A stretch of DNA of 13,996 nt from Thermocaproicibacter sp036741535 (lineage in GTDB: Bacteria; Bacillota; Clostridia; Oscillospirales; Acutalibacteraceae), in contig DAINSB010000050.1 in assembly GCA_036741535.1 (NCBI GenBank), forward strand, positions 1-13,996. Reading direction: 5' to 3'. A model generated the notes under the pieces. That model worked only from the letters and a program-made list of their open reading frames with translations. It was not told where the DNA came from and did not search any database. Positions 7,517 to 13,316 of this stretch are shown here, piece by piece (the first letter of the stretch is position 1; each line of letters begins with the position of its first letter). The translations under genes were made by a program, and so were the position numbers.

Positions 7517-7553
7517 TGGTTGAAGGAAACCGGTACGCGGGAGGGATTTTTTT
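7501..7553 (+). terminator. Intrinsic terminator between rqcP and yabP that also sequesters the yabP RBS
   Basis: CCCTCCCGC (7501-7509) pairs perfectly with GCGGGAGGG (7537-7545), extended by TAC/GTA and an inner GGTT/AACC, and followed by A then seven T (7547-7553). The yabP Shine-Dalgarno (GGGAGGG, 7539-7545) is inside the 3' arm, and the yabP TTG start uses the end of the T-run. Confidence 0.8.
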
Positions 7554-7827
7554 GGCGGAACAGAAAACGGTCAAGACGCCGCACAGCCTCATTCTTGAGA
7601 ACCGGAAAACGCTGACGGCGACGGGGGTCTCGAACGTCGACAGCTTCGACGACCAGACGGTGGTCGCCCGGACCGATCTCGGCGATCTGGTCGTGCGCGG
7701 TGAAAAACTCCATATCGACAAACTGAATATCGAAAGCGGCGAGCTGACGCTGACGGGGGAGATCGCCTCCATGACCTACTCGGAGACACGGAGCTCGGGC
7801 GGCGTGTTTTCCAAATTGTTCAAATAA
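7552..7827 (+). CDS. yabP: Sporulation protein YabP
   Basis: A 91-residue YabP-family protein (B. subtilis YabP is about 100 residues). The conserved core is readable: HSLILENRKTLTATGVSNVDSFDDQTVVARTDLGDLVVRGEKLHIDKLNIESGELTLTGEI, with the family ending on a short lysine-rich tail (VFSKLFK). Its biochemical role is not known; the family is tied to spore formation and found with YabQ. The start is TTG at 7552, with GGGAGGG at 7539-7545 six bases before it. An in-frame ATG at 7492 gives 20 extra residues without family similarity and lies upstream of the predicted sigma-E start site, so it is rejected. The gap to yabQ is only 15 bases, so the pair should be co-transcribed. Expression is probably governed by the interleaved terminator and sigma-E promoter just upstream. 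Confidence 0.92.
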   Translation: MAEQKTVKTPHSLILENRKTLTATGVSNVDSFDDQTVVARTDLGDLVVRGEKLHIDKLNIESGELTLTGEIASMTYSETRSSGGVFSKLFK

Positions 7828-7842
7828 AGGGAGTGGAAAGCC

Positions 7843-8667
7843 GTGGCAGCAGACCTTTCCGCTCAGACGTTCGGGTTTTTGGCCTTTTTGATTCTGGGGG
7901 CCGTGTTCAGCGCGCTCTACGATGTCCTGAGGATCTGGCGGGCATTGTTCCGTTCGGAAAGGCGCTCCGTCTTTTTTCAGGACTTCTTTTACATGCTCCT
8001 GGCGTCGCTCGGCACGTTCCTCGTTTTTCTGGGTGTCAGCGGGGGGGAGATCCGGCTCTACCTGCTCGCCGGGGAGCTGCTCGGCTGGCTTGTCTGGCAT
8101 TTTACGCTCGGGCTGGTCACGGTGTCCCTCTTCCGGAGATTGGCGCGCTTTTTATACCGGCATGTTTTTGACCCGATGTCCGTGAAAATCCGGCAAATCG
8201 GGTTAAAACTGCAAAAAAGCATCGCCCGGCTTGCGTCTTTTGTGAAAAAACATATGCAAAATGGGAAAAAACGCTTGAAACATCGTGCGGCAATAGTGTA
8301 TAATCGTCATAATGGAACACGGAGTCACAGACGGAACATAAAACCTGGGAAGGCACGCCGGAATATGAAAGTCATGAAAGGCAAAAAGCGCCGCAAGAGT
8401 GTTCTCCTTAGAATTGCCATCTTCGCCTTTACGGTCTATGCCATTGCGCTGCTGGTCAACCAGCAGGTTTCAATCGCTCAGAAAAAGCAGCAGCTCGCCG
8501 AAGTGAAGCAGCAGATACAGATTCAGGAAATTCAGAACGACGACCTGCACAATGCGGTTACCACAGGGAAAGACGGAAACAGCGAATATATGGAAAGAGC
8601 AGCCCGCGAAGGGCTTGATTATGCAAAGCCCGGCGAGAGGATCTTCGTGAATATCGCCGGGAAATAA
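7843..8667 (+). CDS. yabQ: Spore cortex protein YabQ, frame continuing without a stop into DivIC
   Basis: The N-terminal 150 or so residues are YabQ, a membrane protein required for spore cortex formation in B. subtilis. Three hydrophobic segments are visible at about residues 9-28 (TFGFLAFLILGAVFSALYDVL), 46-65 and 70-97, with LRIWRALFR after the first and a basic tail (KKHMQNGKKRLKHRAAIVYNRH) typical of the family. The GTG start at 7843 has AAGGGAG at 7827-7833, 9 bases upstream. Unusually, no stop codon follows the YabQ part; the frame runs through a basic linker into the start of DivIC at residue 175 and on to its end, giving 274 residues. Either a YabQ-DivIC fusion is made from the sporulation transcript, or the yabQ stop has been lost. 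The separate divIC promoter and start inside the frame suggest DivIC is also made alone. A basic, cytoplasmic linker is compatible with both topologies. Confidence 0.85.
   Translation: MAADLSAQTFGFLAFLILGAVFSALYDVLRIWRALFRSERRSVFFQDFFYMLLASLGTFLVFLGVSGGEIRLYLLAGELLGWLVWHFTLGLVTVSLFRRLARFLYRHVFDPMSVKIRQIGLKLQKSIARLASFVKKHMQNGKKRLKHRAAIVYNRHNGTRSHRRNIKPGKARRNMKVMKGKKRRKSVLLRIAIFAFTVYAIALLVNQQVSIAQKKQQLAEVKQQIQIQEIQNDDLHNAVTTGKDGNSEYMERAAREGLDYAKPGERIFVNIAGK
8275..8304 (+). promoter_or_regulatory. Sigma-A-type promoter for divIC inside the yabQ frame
   Basis: TTGAAA at 8275-8280 and a perfect TATAAT at 8299-8304 are separated by 18 bases. The predicted start near 8311 gives a leader of about 54 bases before the divIC ATG at 8365, separating constitutive divIC transcription from the sporulation transcript. 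Confidence 0.8.
8365..8667 (+). CDS. divIC: Septum formation initiator DivIC/FtsB-like
   Basis: A 100-residue bitopic membrane protein with the DivIC/FtsB layout: a short basic cytoplasmic N-terminus (MKVMKGKKRRKS), one transmembrane helix at about residues 13-32 (VLLRIAIFAFTVYAIALLV), a coiled coil (QVSIAQKKQQLAEVKQQIQIQEIQNDDL), and the conserved C-terminal block YMERAAREGLDYAKPGERIFVNI. In the family it binds FtsL and DivIB at the septum to promote divisome activity. The ATG at 8365 is preceded by GGGAAGG at 8347-8353, 11 bases away, and lies downstream of its own promoter. A later ATG at 8374 is possible. The same frame is continuous with yabQ upstream, so translation from the yabQ start would give a fusion. 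Position between yabQ and yabR matches B. subtilis. Confidence 0.9.
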   Translation: MKVMKGKKRRKSVLLRIAIFAFTVYAIALLVNQQVSIAQKKQQLAEVKQQIQIQEIQNDDLHNAVTTGKDGNSEYMERAAREGLDYAKPGERIFVNIAGK

Positions 8668-8699
8668 ACGGCTCTGACTAAGGAGGAAAATACTTATTT

Positions 8700-9152
8700 A
8701 TGCAGCTTGAGGTTGGTTCGATTCTGGAAGGGAAGGTCACAGGCATTACGAAATTCGGCGCGTTTGTGGAGCTGCCCGGCGGCAAAACGGGCATGGTCCA
8801 TATCTCGGAAATCGCGCCGACTTTCGTAAAGGAGATTCGCGACTTTGTCACGGAGAACCAGGTGGTCAAGGTCAAGGTTCTAAACATCGGCCCGGATGGA
8901 AAAGTCAGCCTTTCGATCAAGCGGGTCAACGAGACGCCCCGCGCCGGCGGAAGAAGGCCGCCTTCCGTGCGTTCCGCCGGGAGGCCGGGGAACTTTGAGT
9001 GGCAGCCGGGACGGCGCGGCGAGCCGGCCAGTTTTGAAGACATGATGACGAAATTCAAGCAGACGAGCGACGAGAAGATGTCCGACCTGAAGCGTTGCAT
9101 GGAGGCAAAGCGCGGCGGCTTTTCCAAGCGGGGCTCCAATCAGGCGAAATAG
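8700..9152 (+). CDS. yabR: S1 RNA-binding domain protein, YabR-like
   Basis: A 150-residue protein with an N-terminal S1 domain (residues about 3-74: LEVGSILEGKVTGITKFGAFVELPGGKTGMVHISEI, then VKVKVLNIGPDGKVSLSIKRV), the classic S1 pattern for binding single-stranded RNA. The rest is basic and low in complexity (RAGGRRPPSVRSAGRPGNF), with a conserved-looking FEDMMTKFKQTSDEKMSDLKR helix near the end, which is typical of YabR/YugI-type proteins. The precise role is not established; association with ribosomes is a reasonable inference. The ATG at 8700 is 13 bases after a strong AAGGAGG at 8680-8686, a rather long gap, but no better start is present. It follows divIC by 32 bases and likely shares its transcript. 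A strong terminator lies downstream at 9318-9349. Confidence 0.92.
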   Translation: MQLEVGSILEGKVTGITKFGAFVELPGGKTGMVHISEIAPTFVKEIRDFVTENQVVKVKVLNIGPDGKVSLSIKRVNETPRAGGRRPPSVRSAGRPGNFEWQPGRRGEPASFEDMMTKFKQTSDEKMSDLKRCMEAKRGGFSKRGSNQAK

Positions 9153-9317
9153 CGGGGCGTCGCCGCTTCCACGGCGGGTGTATCGTTTTGCGGAATAGCC
9201 CCCGGGAAACGCGTATCCGGTGCGAAGAGCAAGCTCTTTTTCGGCAGGGGCCGCAGTCGTGGCCGCCGTAGGCGTGAAAGGCGTTTTGCGCCTGCGGCGC
9301 CGGTTTGTCTGCAATGT

Positions 9318-9349
9318 ATGCGGAGTGTTTTTCACTCCGCATTTTCTTG
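9318..9349 (+). terminator. Rho-independent terminator after the yabR cluster
   Basis: ATGCGGAGTG (9318-9327) and CACTCCGCAT (9333-9342) form a perfect 10-base-pair stem with a TTTTT loop, followed by TTTCTTG. It ends the flippase-to-yabR region about 165 bases after the yabR stop. Confidence 0.88.
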
Positions 9350-9374
9350 TGGGGCGCAAGGGTTGAAGTTTTTC

Positions 9375-9411
9375 TTCTAATCCACGAACCTCTAATCTCT
9401 AAAACTCTAAC
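9375..9411. repeat. Second copy of the TTAG-type short repeat
   Basis: On the - strand this reads as TTAGAG, TTTTAGAG, ATTAGAGG, TTCGTGG, ATTAG units. It aligns closely with the repeat at 4691-4728 in the opposite orientation, sharing CTAATCC, AACCT, CTAATCTCTAA and TCTAA in the same order. It lies just before the amidohydrolase ribosome-binding site. Confidence 0.55.
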
Positions 9412-9423
9412 TTGGAGGCTGTT

Positions 9424-10593
9424 ATGCTGATCTGTCACGCAAATATTCATACGATGGAGGGCCGCGTCGTCCCGGACGGCTTCCTCCGCATCGGCGGGAC
9501 GGCGATTGCCGAAGTCGGCGGAGGGGAACCTGCGGCGGGGCCGGAGGAAGAGACAGTCGATCTGCAGGGGGCCGACGTCTATCCCGGCTTTGTCGACGCG
9601 CATACGCATCTTGGCATGTGGGAGGACGCGCTCACCTTCGAGGGCGACGACGGCAACGAGGAGACCGATCCCGTGACGCCCCAGCTGAGGGCTGTGGACG
9701 CGGTCAACCCGCTGGACCGCTGTTTCGGCGACGCGCTCGCGGCGGGCGTCACGACCGTTGTGACGGGGCCGGGCAGCGCGAATCCCATTGGCGGCCAGAT
9801 GCTCGCCATGAAGACCTTCGGCCTCCGGATCGACGACATGGTGGTCAAAGCGCCGCTCGCCATCAAGATGGCGCTCGGCGAAAACCCCAAGACCGTGTAC
9901 CACGGCAAAAACGAGGCTCCGTCCACCCGCATGGCGACGGCGGCGCTGATCCGCGAAGAGCTTTTCAAGGCGCGGCGCTATCTTCAGGATCTCAAGCACG
10001 CCGAAAAGGACGAGGACGCCGATCCGCCGGATTTCGACATGAAATGCGAATCCCTGCTCCCGGCCCTGAAGCGCGAGGTCGAGGTGCATTTTCACGCGCA
10101 CCGGGCGGACGACATTTTCACGGCGATCCGCATCGCGAAGGAGTTCAATCTGGACTACGTGATCGTCCACGGGACCGAGGGCCATCTGATCGCGCGGGAG
10201 CTGAAGCGTGAAAAGGCGCGCGTGCTCTCCGGCCCGTTCTTTGCGGATCGCTGCAAGCCGGAGCTCAAGAACCAGACGCCCGCCTGCCCCGGCGCCCTCG
10301 CGCGCGCCGGCGTTCTCACCGCCATCGTCACCGACCACCCGGTCACGCCCGTCCAGTACCTGCCGCTCTGCGCGGCGCTCGCCGTGCGCGAGGGCATGGA
10401 CCGGGAAGACGCCCTCAGGGCCATCACGATCAATCCGGCGAAGATCTGCGGGATCGACGGCCGCGTCGGCTCCATCGCGGCCGGCAAGGACGCCGACCTC
10501 GCCGTTTTCCGGGGCGACCCGCTGTCGCTGGAGGCGAAGCCGGAGCTTGTGTTTGTGAACGGGAAGAGCGTCGCGGGGGTGAAAGCAACATGA
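9424..10593 (+). CDS. Metal-dependent amidohydrolase
   Basis: A 389-residue amidohydrolase-superfamily enzyme (imidazolonepropionase/dihydroorotase-like fold). It has the N-terminal small beta domain (DVYPGFVDAHTHLG with His60 and His62 as metal ligands), a conserved KMALGENPKT block whose lysine may be the carbamylated or substrate-facing residue, HFHAHRADD (His222-His226), IVHGTEGH (His249, His254) and VTDHPVTP with Asp304 as probable catalytic base. The C-terminal INPAKICGIDGRVGSIAAGKDADLAVF is the standard family ending. The substrate is unknown; cyclic amides, dipeptides and N-acyl compounds are known in relatives. The ATG at 9424 has GGAGG at 9414-9418, 5 bases upstream; an in-frame TTG at 9412 overlaps that site and is less likely. 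Its stop overlaps the next start as ATGA, so the two products are probably made together. No clear promoter was found. Confidence 0.9.
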   Translation: MLICHANIHTMEGRVVPDGFLRIGGTAIAEVGGGEPAAGPEEETVDLQGADVYPGFVDAHTHLGMWEDALTFEGDDGNEETDPVTPQLRAVDAVNPLDRCFGDALAAGVTTVVTGPGSANPIGGQMLAMKTFGLRIDDMVVKAPLAIKMALGENPKTVYHGKNEAPSTRMATAALIREELFKARRYLQDLKHAEKDEDADPPDFDMKCESLLPALKREVEVHFHAHRADDIFTAIRIAKEFNLDYVIVHGTEGHLIARELKREKARVLSGPFFADRCKPELKNQTPACPGALARAGVLTAIVTDHPVTPVQYLPLCAALAVREGMDREDALRAITINPAKICGIDGRVGSIAAGKDADLAVFRGDPLSLEAKPELVFVNGKSVAGVKAT

Positions 10594-11432
10594 GGGAGAT
10601 CAGCGTCCGGCGAATCGCGGACGAGATCCGCCGCCTGTGCATCGAGGCGAACCGAGTGCTCCCGGAAGATCTGGAAAAGGTCATCCGGGCGGCGGAAAAG
10701 ACGGAGACCTCCGCGATCGGCCGCTCCATTCTCGCGGACCTCTCGGCCAATCTGGACGCGGCGCGGGAGTGCAGCCTGCCCGTGTGTCAGGATACCGGCA
10801 TGGCGGTCGTCTTCGCCGAGGTCGGGCAGGAGGTCCACCTGACCGGCGGATCGTTCGAGGACGCGGTGAACGAAGGCGTGCGCAGAGGGTATCTCGACGG
10901 CCTGCTGCGCTGCTCCGTCGTCGCCGACCCCATCCGCCGCGGGAACACGGGGGACAACACCCCGGCGGTGCTCCACACCCGCATCGTGCCGGGGGACCGG
11001 CTGAAGCTGACCGTCGCGCCGAAGGGCTTCGGCAGTGAAAACATGAGCCGCATCAAGATGTTCACCCCGGCGGCGGACGAAGATGACATCGTCGGGTTTG
11101 TGGAGGAAACCGTGCGCATCGCGGGGGGCAACCCCTGCCCGCCCGTCGTGCTGGGCGTGGGGATCGGCGGGGACTTCGAGCAGTGCGCGCTGCTTGCGAA
11201 GACGGCGCTGTGCCGCCCCGTTTCCGAGCGGAACCGCGACCCGTTCTACGCCGGGCTGGAACGGCGGATGCTGGAAAAGATCAACCGGCTGAACGTCGGC
11301 CCGCAGGGCTTTGGCGGGTCCACGACGGCTCTTGCCGTCAACATCGAGCAGGCGCCCACGCACATCGCCGGCCTGCCCGTGGCCGTCAACGTCGGATGCC
11401 ATGTCACGCGGCGCGCCTCGGCCGTTCTGTGA
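10590..11432 (+). CDS. Class I fumarase/L(+)-tartrate dehydratase, alpha subunit
   Basis: A 280-residue protein matching the alpha subunit of two-subunit, iron-sulfur-dependent hydro-lyases (fumarate hydratase class I or tartrate dehydratase). Cluster cysteines in the family positions are Cys66 (LPVCQDTGMA), Cys199 (GIGGDFEQCALLAK) and Cys270 (VNVGCHVTRRA). Other conserved blocks are RRGNTGDNTPAVLHTRIVPGD, APKGFGSENMSRIKMF and GPQGFGGSTTALAV. The reaction is reversible hydration of fumarate to malate, or the analogous tartrate dehydration; sequence alone cannot choose. The ATG overlaps the amidohydrolase stop (ATGA). The partner beta subunit, usually adjacent, is not downstream: the next gene is hpf with its own promoter. 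It must be encoded elsewhere if the enzyme is active. The protein appears full length. Confidence 0.93.
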   Translation: MREISVRRIADEIRRLCIEANRVLPEDLEKVIRAAEKTETSAIGRSILADLSANLDAARECSLPVCQDTGMAVVFAEVGQEVHLTGGSFEDAVNEGVRRGYLDGLLRCSVVADPIRRGNTGDNTPAVLHTRIVPGDRLKLTVAPKGFGSENMSRIKMFTPAADEDDIVGFVEETVRIAGGNPCPPVVLGVGIGGDFEQCALLAKTALCRPVSERNRDPFYAGLERRMLEKINRLNVGPQGFGGSTTALAVNIEQAPTHIAGLPVAVNVGCHVTRRASAVL

Positions 11433-11460
11433 GGTTTTTCCGGGGAAACGGTTTGAGATG

Positions 11461-11489
11461 TTTCCAAGCCGTCAAGAATGTGATATACT
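11461..11489 (+). promoter_or_regulatory. Probable sigma-A extended -10 promoter for hpf
   Basis: TATACT at 11484-11489 is preceded by TGA (TG at 11481-11482), an extended -10. A weak -35, TTTCCA at 11461-11466, lies 17 bases upstream. The predicted leader is about 55 bases. Confidence 0.55.
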
Positions 11490-11499
11490 GAATCCACAG

Positions 11500-11526
11500 T
11501 TCCGGAATCCCTCGGGTTTGCCGGAA
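11500..11526 (+). promoter_or_regulatory. hpf leader hairpin
   Basis: TTCCGG (11500-11505) pairs with CCGGAA (11521-11526), with further inner pairing between AATCC and GGGTT. It lies in the predicted hpf leader, 8 bases before the AAAGGGAG ribosome-binding site begins (11535). It is followed by A-rich sequence, so it is not a terminator. Confidence 0.45.
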
Positions 11527-11550
11527 AATTGAGGAAAGGGAGTTGGAAAC

Positions 11551-12090
11551 ATGAGAACGACAATCATCGGGCGAAAAGTCAATCTGAGAGATCACTTCAA
11601 AGAGCTCGTCAACAAAAAGCTCTCCCGCTTTGACCGGATCTTCGACGAAGACGCGCAGGCCAAAGTGGTCGTGACGCTCGAAAAGAACCGCCAGACCGTC
11701 GAGATCACCATTTCCTCCCGCGGGATGATCTACCGTGCGGAATCGACGAAAGATGAGATGAACGATGCGCTGGACGAAGTGATTGACGCGCTCGGCGGGC
11801 AGATCCGCCGGAACAAGACGCGGCTGAACAAAAAGCTCCGCGCCGGGGCGATTGAGGATATGGTCGCGAAAGAGGACGAGCAGGAAGAGCGTGGCGACGC
11901 TTTCCGCATCGTCCGGACCAAGCATTTTACGGTCAAGCCGATGGATGTCGAGGAAGCCGTCCTGCAGATGAATCTGCTCGGGCACCAGTTCTTCATGTTC
12001 CGCAATCAGGACGGCGGCGAAATCAACGTCGTCTACCGCCGCAAGAACGGCAATTACGGCCTGCTGGAGCCGAACGAAGAGGAAGAATAA
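11551..12090 (+). CDS. hpf: Long-form ribosome hibernation-promoting factor HPF
   Basis: A 179-residue long-form HPF. The N-terminal S30AE/RaiA domain (residues about 1-100: MRTTIIGRKVNLRDHFKELVNKKLSRFDRIF, then VEITISSRGMIYRAEST and DALDEVIDALGGQIRRNKTRLNKKLR) binds the 30S decoding region. The C-terminal dimerisation domain (about 118-175: IVRTKHFTVKPMDVEEAVLQMNLLGHQFFMFRN, then INVVYRRKNGNYGLLEP) joins two ribosomes into an inactive 100S dimer, as established for the long family form. The linker DEQEERGD is acidic. The ATG at 11551 has AAAGGGAG at 11535-11542, 8 bases upstream. It has its own promoter and leader hairpin and a terminator straight after, so it is probably transcribed alone, in keeping with growth-phase control in relatives. 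Confidence 0.97.
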   Translation: MRTTIIGRKVNLRDHFKELVNKKLSRFDRIFDEDAQAKVVVTLEKNRQTVEITISSRGMIYRAESTKDEMNDALDEVIDALGGQIRRNKTRLNKKLRAGAIEDMVAKEDEQEERGDAFRIVRTKHFTVKPMDVEEAVLQMNLLGHQFFMFRNQDGGEINVVYRRKNGNYGLLEPNEEEE

Positions 12091-12106
12091 GCGAAAGGCG
12101 AAAAAC

Positions 12107-12137
12107 GGGGCTGCACCATTTTGCAGCCCCTGATTTT
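12107..12137 (+). terminator. Terminator-like hairpin between hpf and the methyltransferase
   Basis: GGGGCTGCA (12107-12115) and TGCAGCCCC (12122-12130) form a perfect 9-base-pair stem with loop CCATTT, followed by TGATTTTA. It ends hpf and lies only 15 bases before the preferred start of the next gene. Confidence 0.78.
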
Positions 12138-12152
12138 ATGGAGAAAACGAGT

Positions 12153-13316
12153 ATGAACGATGCGTTCGATCTGGTCGTCCCCTGCCTGTTCGGGCTTGAG
12201 GGCCCGCTGGCAGAGGAACTGCGAAAAATGGGAGCCGAAAACGTGCGCCCCATGAACGGGAGGGTCGTGTTTTCCGGCTCGCCGGAGCTGCTGGCGAGGG
12301 CCAACCTGTGCTGCCGTTTCGGGGAGCGGGTGCAGGTGCGGATGGCCTCTTTCCCCGCGCGCAGCTTCGGCGAGCTGTTCGAGGGGGTTCGCGCGCTGCC
12401 GTGGGAACGCTGGATCGGCAGAAAAGACGCGTTCCCCGTCAAGGGCTCGTGCCTGAGCTCCCAGCTTGCCAGCGTGCCGGACTGCCAGTCGATCGTGAAA
12501 AAAGCGGTCGTCGAGCGCCTGAAGGCAAAGTATTCCCTCTCCTGGTTCGAGGAGACGGAAGCCCCGAAGCAGATCCAGTTCCTGATCCTCAAGGATCAGG
12601 CGTCCGTCATGATCGACACCACGGGGGCGGGCCTGCACAAGCGCGGCTACCGGGCCAACGCCGCGGAAGCACCCATCCGGGAGACGCTCGCGGCGGCGAT
12701 GGCGTACTTTTCGCACGTGCGGCACGACGCGAATTTCATCGACCCGTTCTGCGGCTCGGGCACGCTGCTGATCGAGGCGGCGCTGCTTGCCCGGAACGCC
12801 GCGCCCGGCGTCGGCCGGCGATTCTCCGCGGAAAAGTGGGACAACGTCCCCGCGTCCGTCTGGAAGGCCGAGCGCGAGCGGGCCCGCAGCCTCGAAAAAA
12901 GCGACGCGCCCTTTTTCGCGCGCGGATACGACATCGACCCCGCCGCCGTTTCGCTCGCGGAGGAAAACGCGGCCAAGGCGGGCGTCTCCGGCTGCGTCGC
13001 CGTGCGGCGGCGGGATATTGCGGATTTTCGGGAAGAGGGGGAACACGGCTGCGTCATCTGCAACCCGCCCTATGGGGAGCGCCTGCTGGACCTTCGCGGC
13101 GCGCAGGAGCTTTACCGCACCATGGGCCGCGTCTTCCCGCCGCGCAGGGGCTGGAGCTATTCCGTCATCAGCCCGGACGACACCTTTGAAGCGTGCTTCG
13201 GCCGGAAAGCGACGCGCCGCAGGAAGCTCTACAACGGGATGATCCGCTGCCAGTATTATATGTATTTCAAGGAGCAGGCTGAACCTGCACGCACGGCCGG
13301 GCGTATAACCCGGTGA
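12153..13316 (+). CDS. THUMP-domain class I SAM-dependent rRNA methyltransferase (YpsC/RlmL-like)
   Basis: A 387-residue enzyme of the RlmL-N/YpsC type. The N-terminal half has the ferredoxin-like and THUMP region (FDLVVPCLFGLEGPLAEEL, then VKGSCLSSQLASVPDCQSIVKKAVVERL). The C-terminal half has a Rossmann methyltransferase core with motif I FIDPFCGSGTLLIEAALLA, the SAM-ribose contact GYDIDPAAV and the catalytic NPPYGERL motif, which is typical of N2-guanine/N6-adenine methyltransferases. B. subtilis YpsC is the likely counterpart; the modified base (23S rRNA m2G2445 in E. coli RlmL) is inferred only. The start ATG at 12153 has GGAG at 12140-12143, 9 bases upstream. The in-frame ATG at 12138 follows the terminator stem directly, has no ribosome-binding site and is less likely. 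It ends in a basic tail, within which a short inverted repeat lies (CCGGG/CCCGG). Confidence 0.93.
   Translation: MNDAFDLVVPCLFGLEGPLAEELRKMGAENVRPMNGRVVFSGSPELLARANLCCRFGERVQVRMASFPARSFGELFEGVRALPWERWIGRKDAFPVKGSCLSSQLASVPDCQSIVKKAVVERLKAKYSLSWFEETEAPKQIQFLILKDQASVMIDTTGAGLHKRGYRANAAEAPIRETLAAAMAYFSHVRHDANFIDPFCGSGTLLIEAALLARNAAPGVGRRFSAEKWDNVPASVWKAERERARSLEKSDAPFFARGYDIDPAAVSLAEENAAKAGVSGCVAVRRRDIADFREEGEHGCVICNPPYGERLLDLRGAQELYRTMGRVFPPRRGWSYSVISPDDTFEACFGRKATRRRKLYNGMIRCQYYMYFKEQAEPARTAGRITR

Larger units (their letters stand above)
9153..9423. other. Gene-free spacer of 271 bases with several hairpins
   Basis: No credible gene, tRNA or known RNA family was recognised. The stretch has short stems (AAGAG/CTCTT at 9225-9238; GCGCC/GGCGC and AGGCG/CGCCT pairings around 9270-9300), a strong terminator at 9318-9349 and a repeat copy at 9375-9411. 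A small structured RNA cannot be excluded from sequence alone. Confidence 0.4.

Noticed and set aside
7492..7551. ATG at 7492 as the yabP start
   Set aside because: The added residues lack family similarity, the codons run through the terminator hairpin, and they lie upstream of the predicted sigma-E start; the TTG at 7552 has a good ribosome-binding site.
9225..9240. AAGAG/CTCTT hairpin with T-run as a terminator
   Set aside because: The stem is only 5 A/T-containing base pairs with a 4-base loop. The 10-base-pair hairpin at 9318-9349 is a far better terminator.
9055..10338. Long minus-strand open frame opposite the amidohydrolase
   Set aside because: Crosses a terminator and repeat and has no conserved motifs; it is a by-product of codon bias on the opposite strand.
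10155..11402. Long minus-strand open frame opposite the fumarase alpha gene
   Set aside because: Shadow of a G+C-rich gene: no recognisable motifs, no ribosome-binding site, and the + strand product is a clear family member.
11453..11489. TTGAGA at 11453 as the -35 of the hpf promoter
   Set aside because: The spacer to TATACT is 25 bases, too long for sigma-A; a sigma-H match was also sought and not convincingly found.
12138..12152. ATG at 12138 as the methyltransferase start
   Set aside because: It follows the terminator tail with no Shine-Dalgarno, whereas ATG 12153 has GGAG at the right distance.
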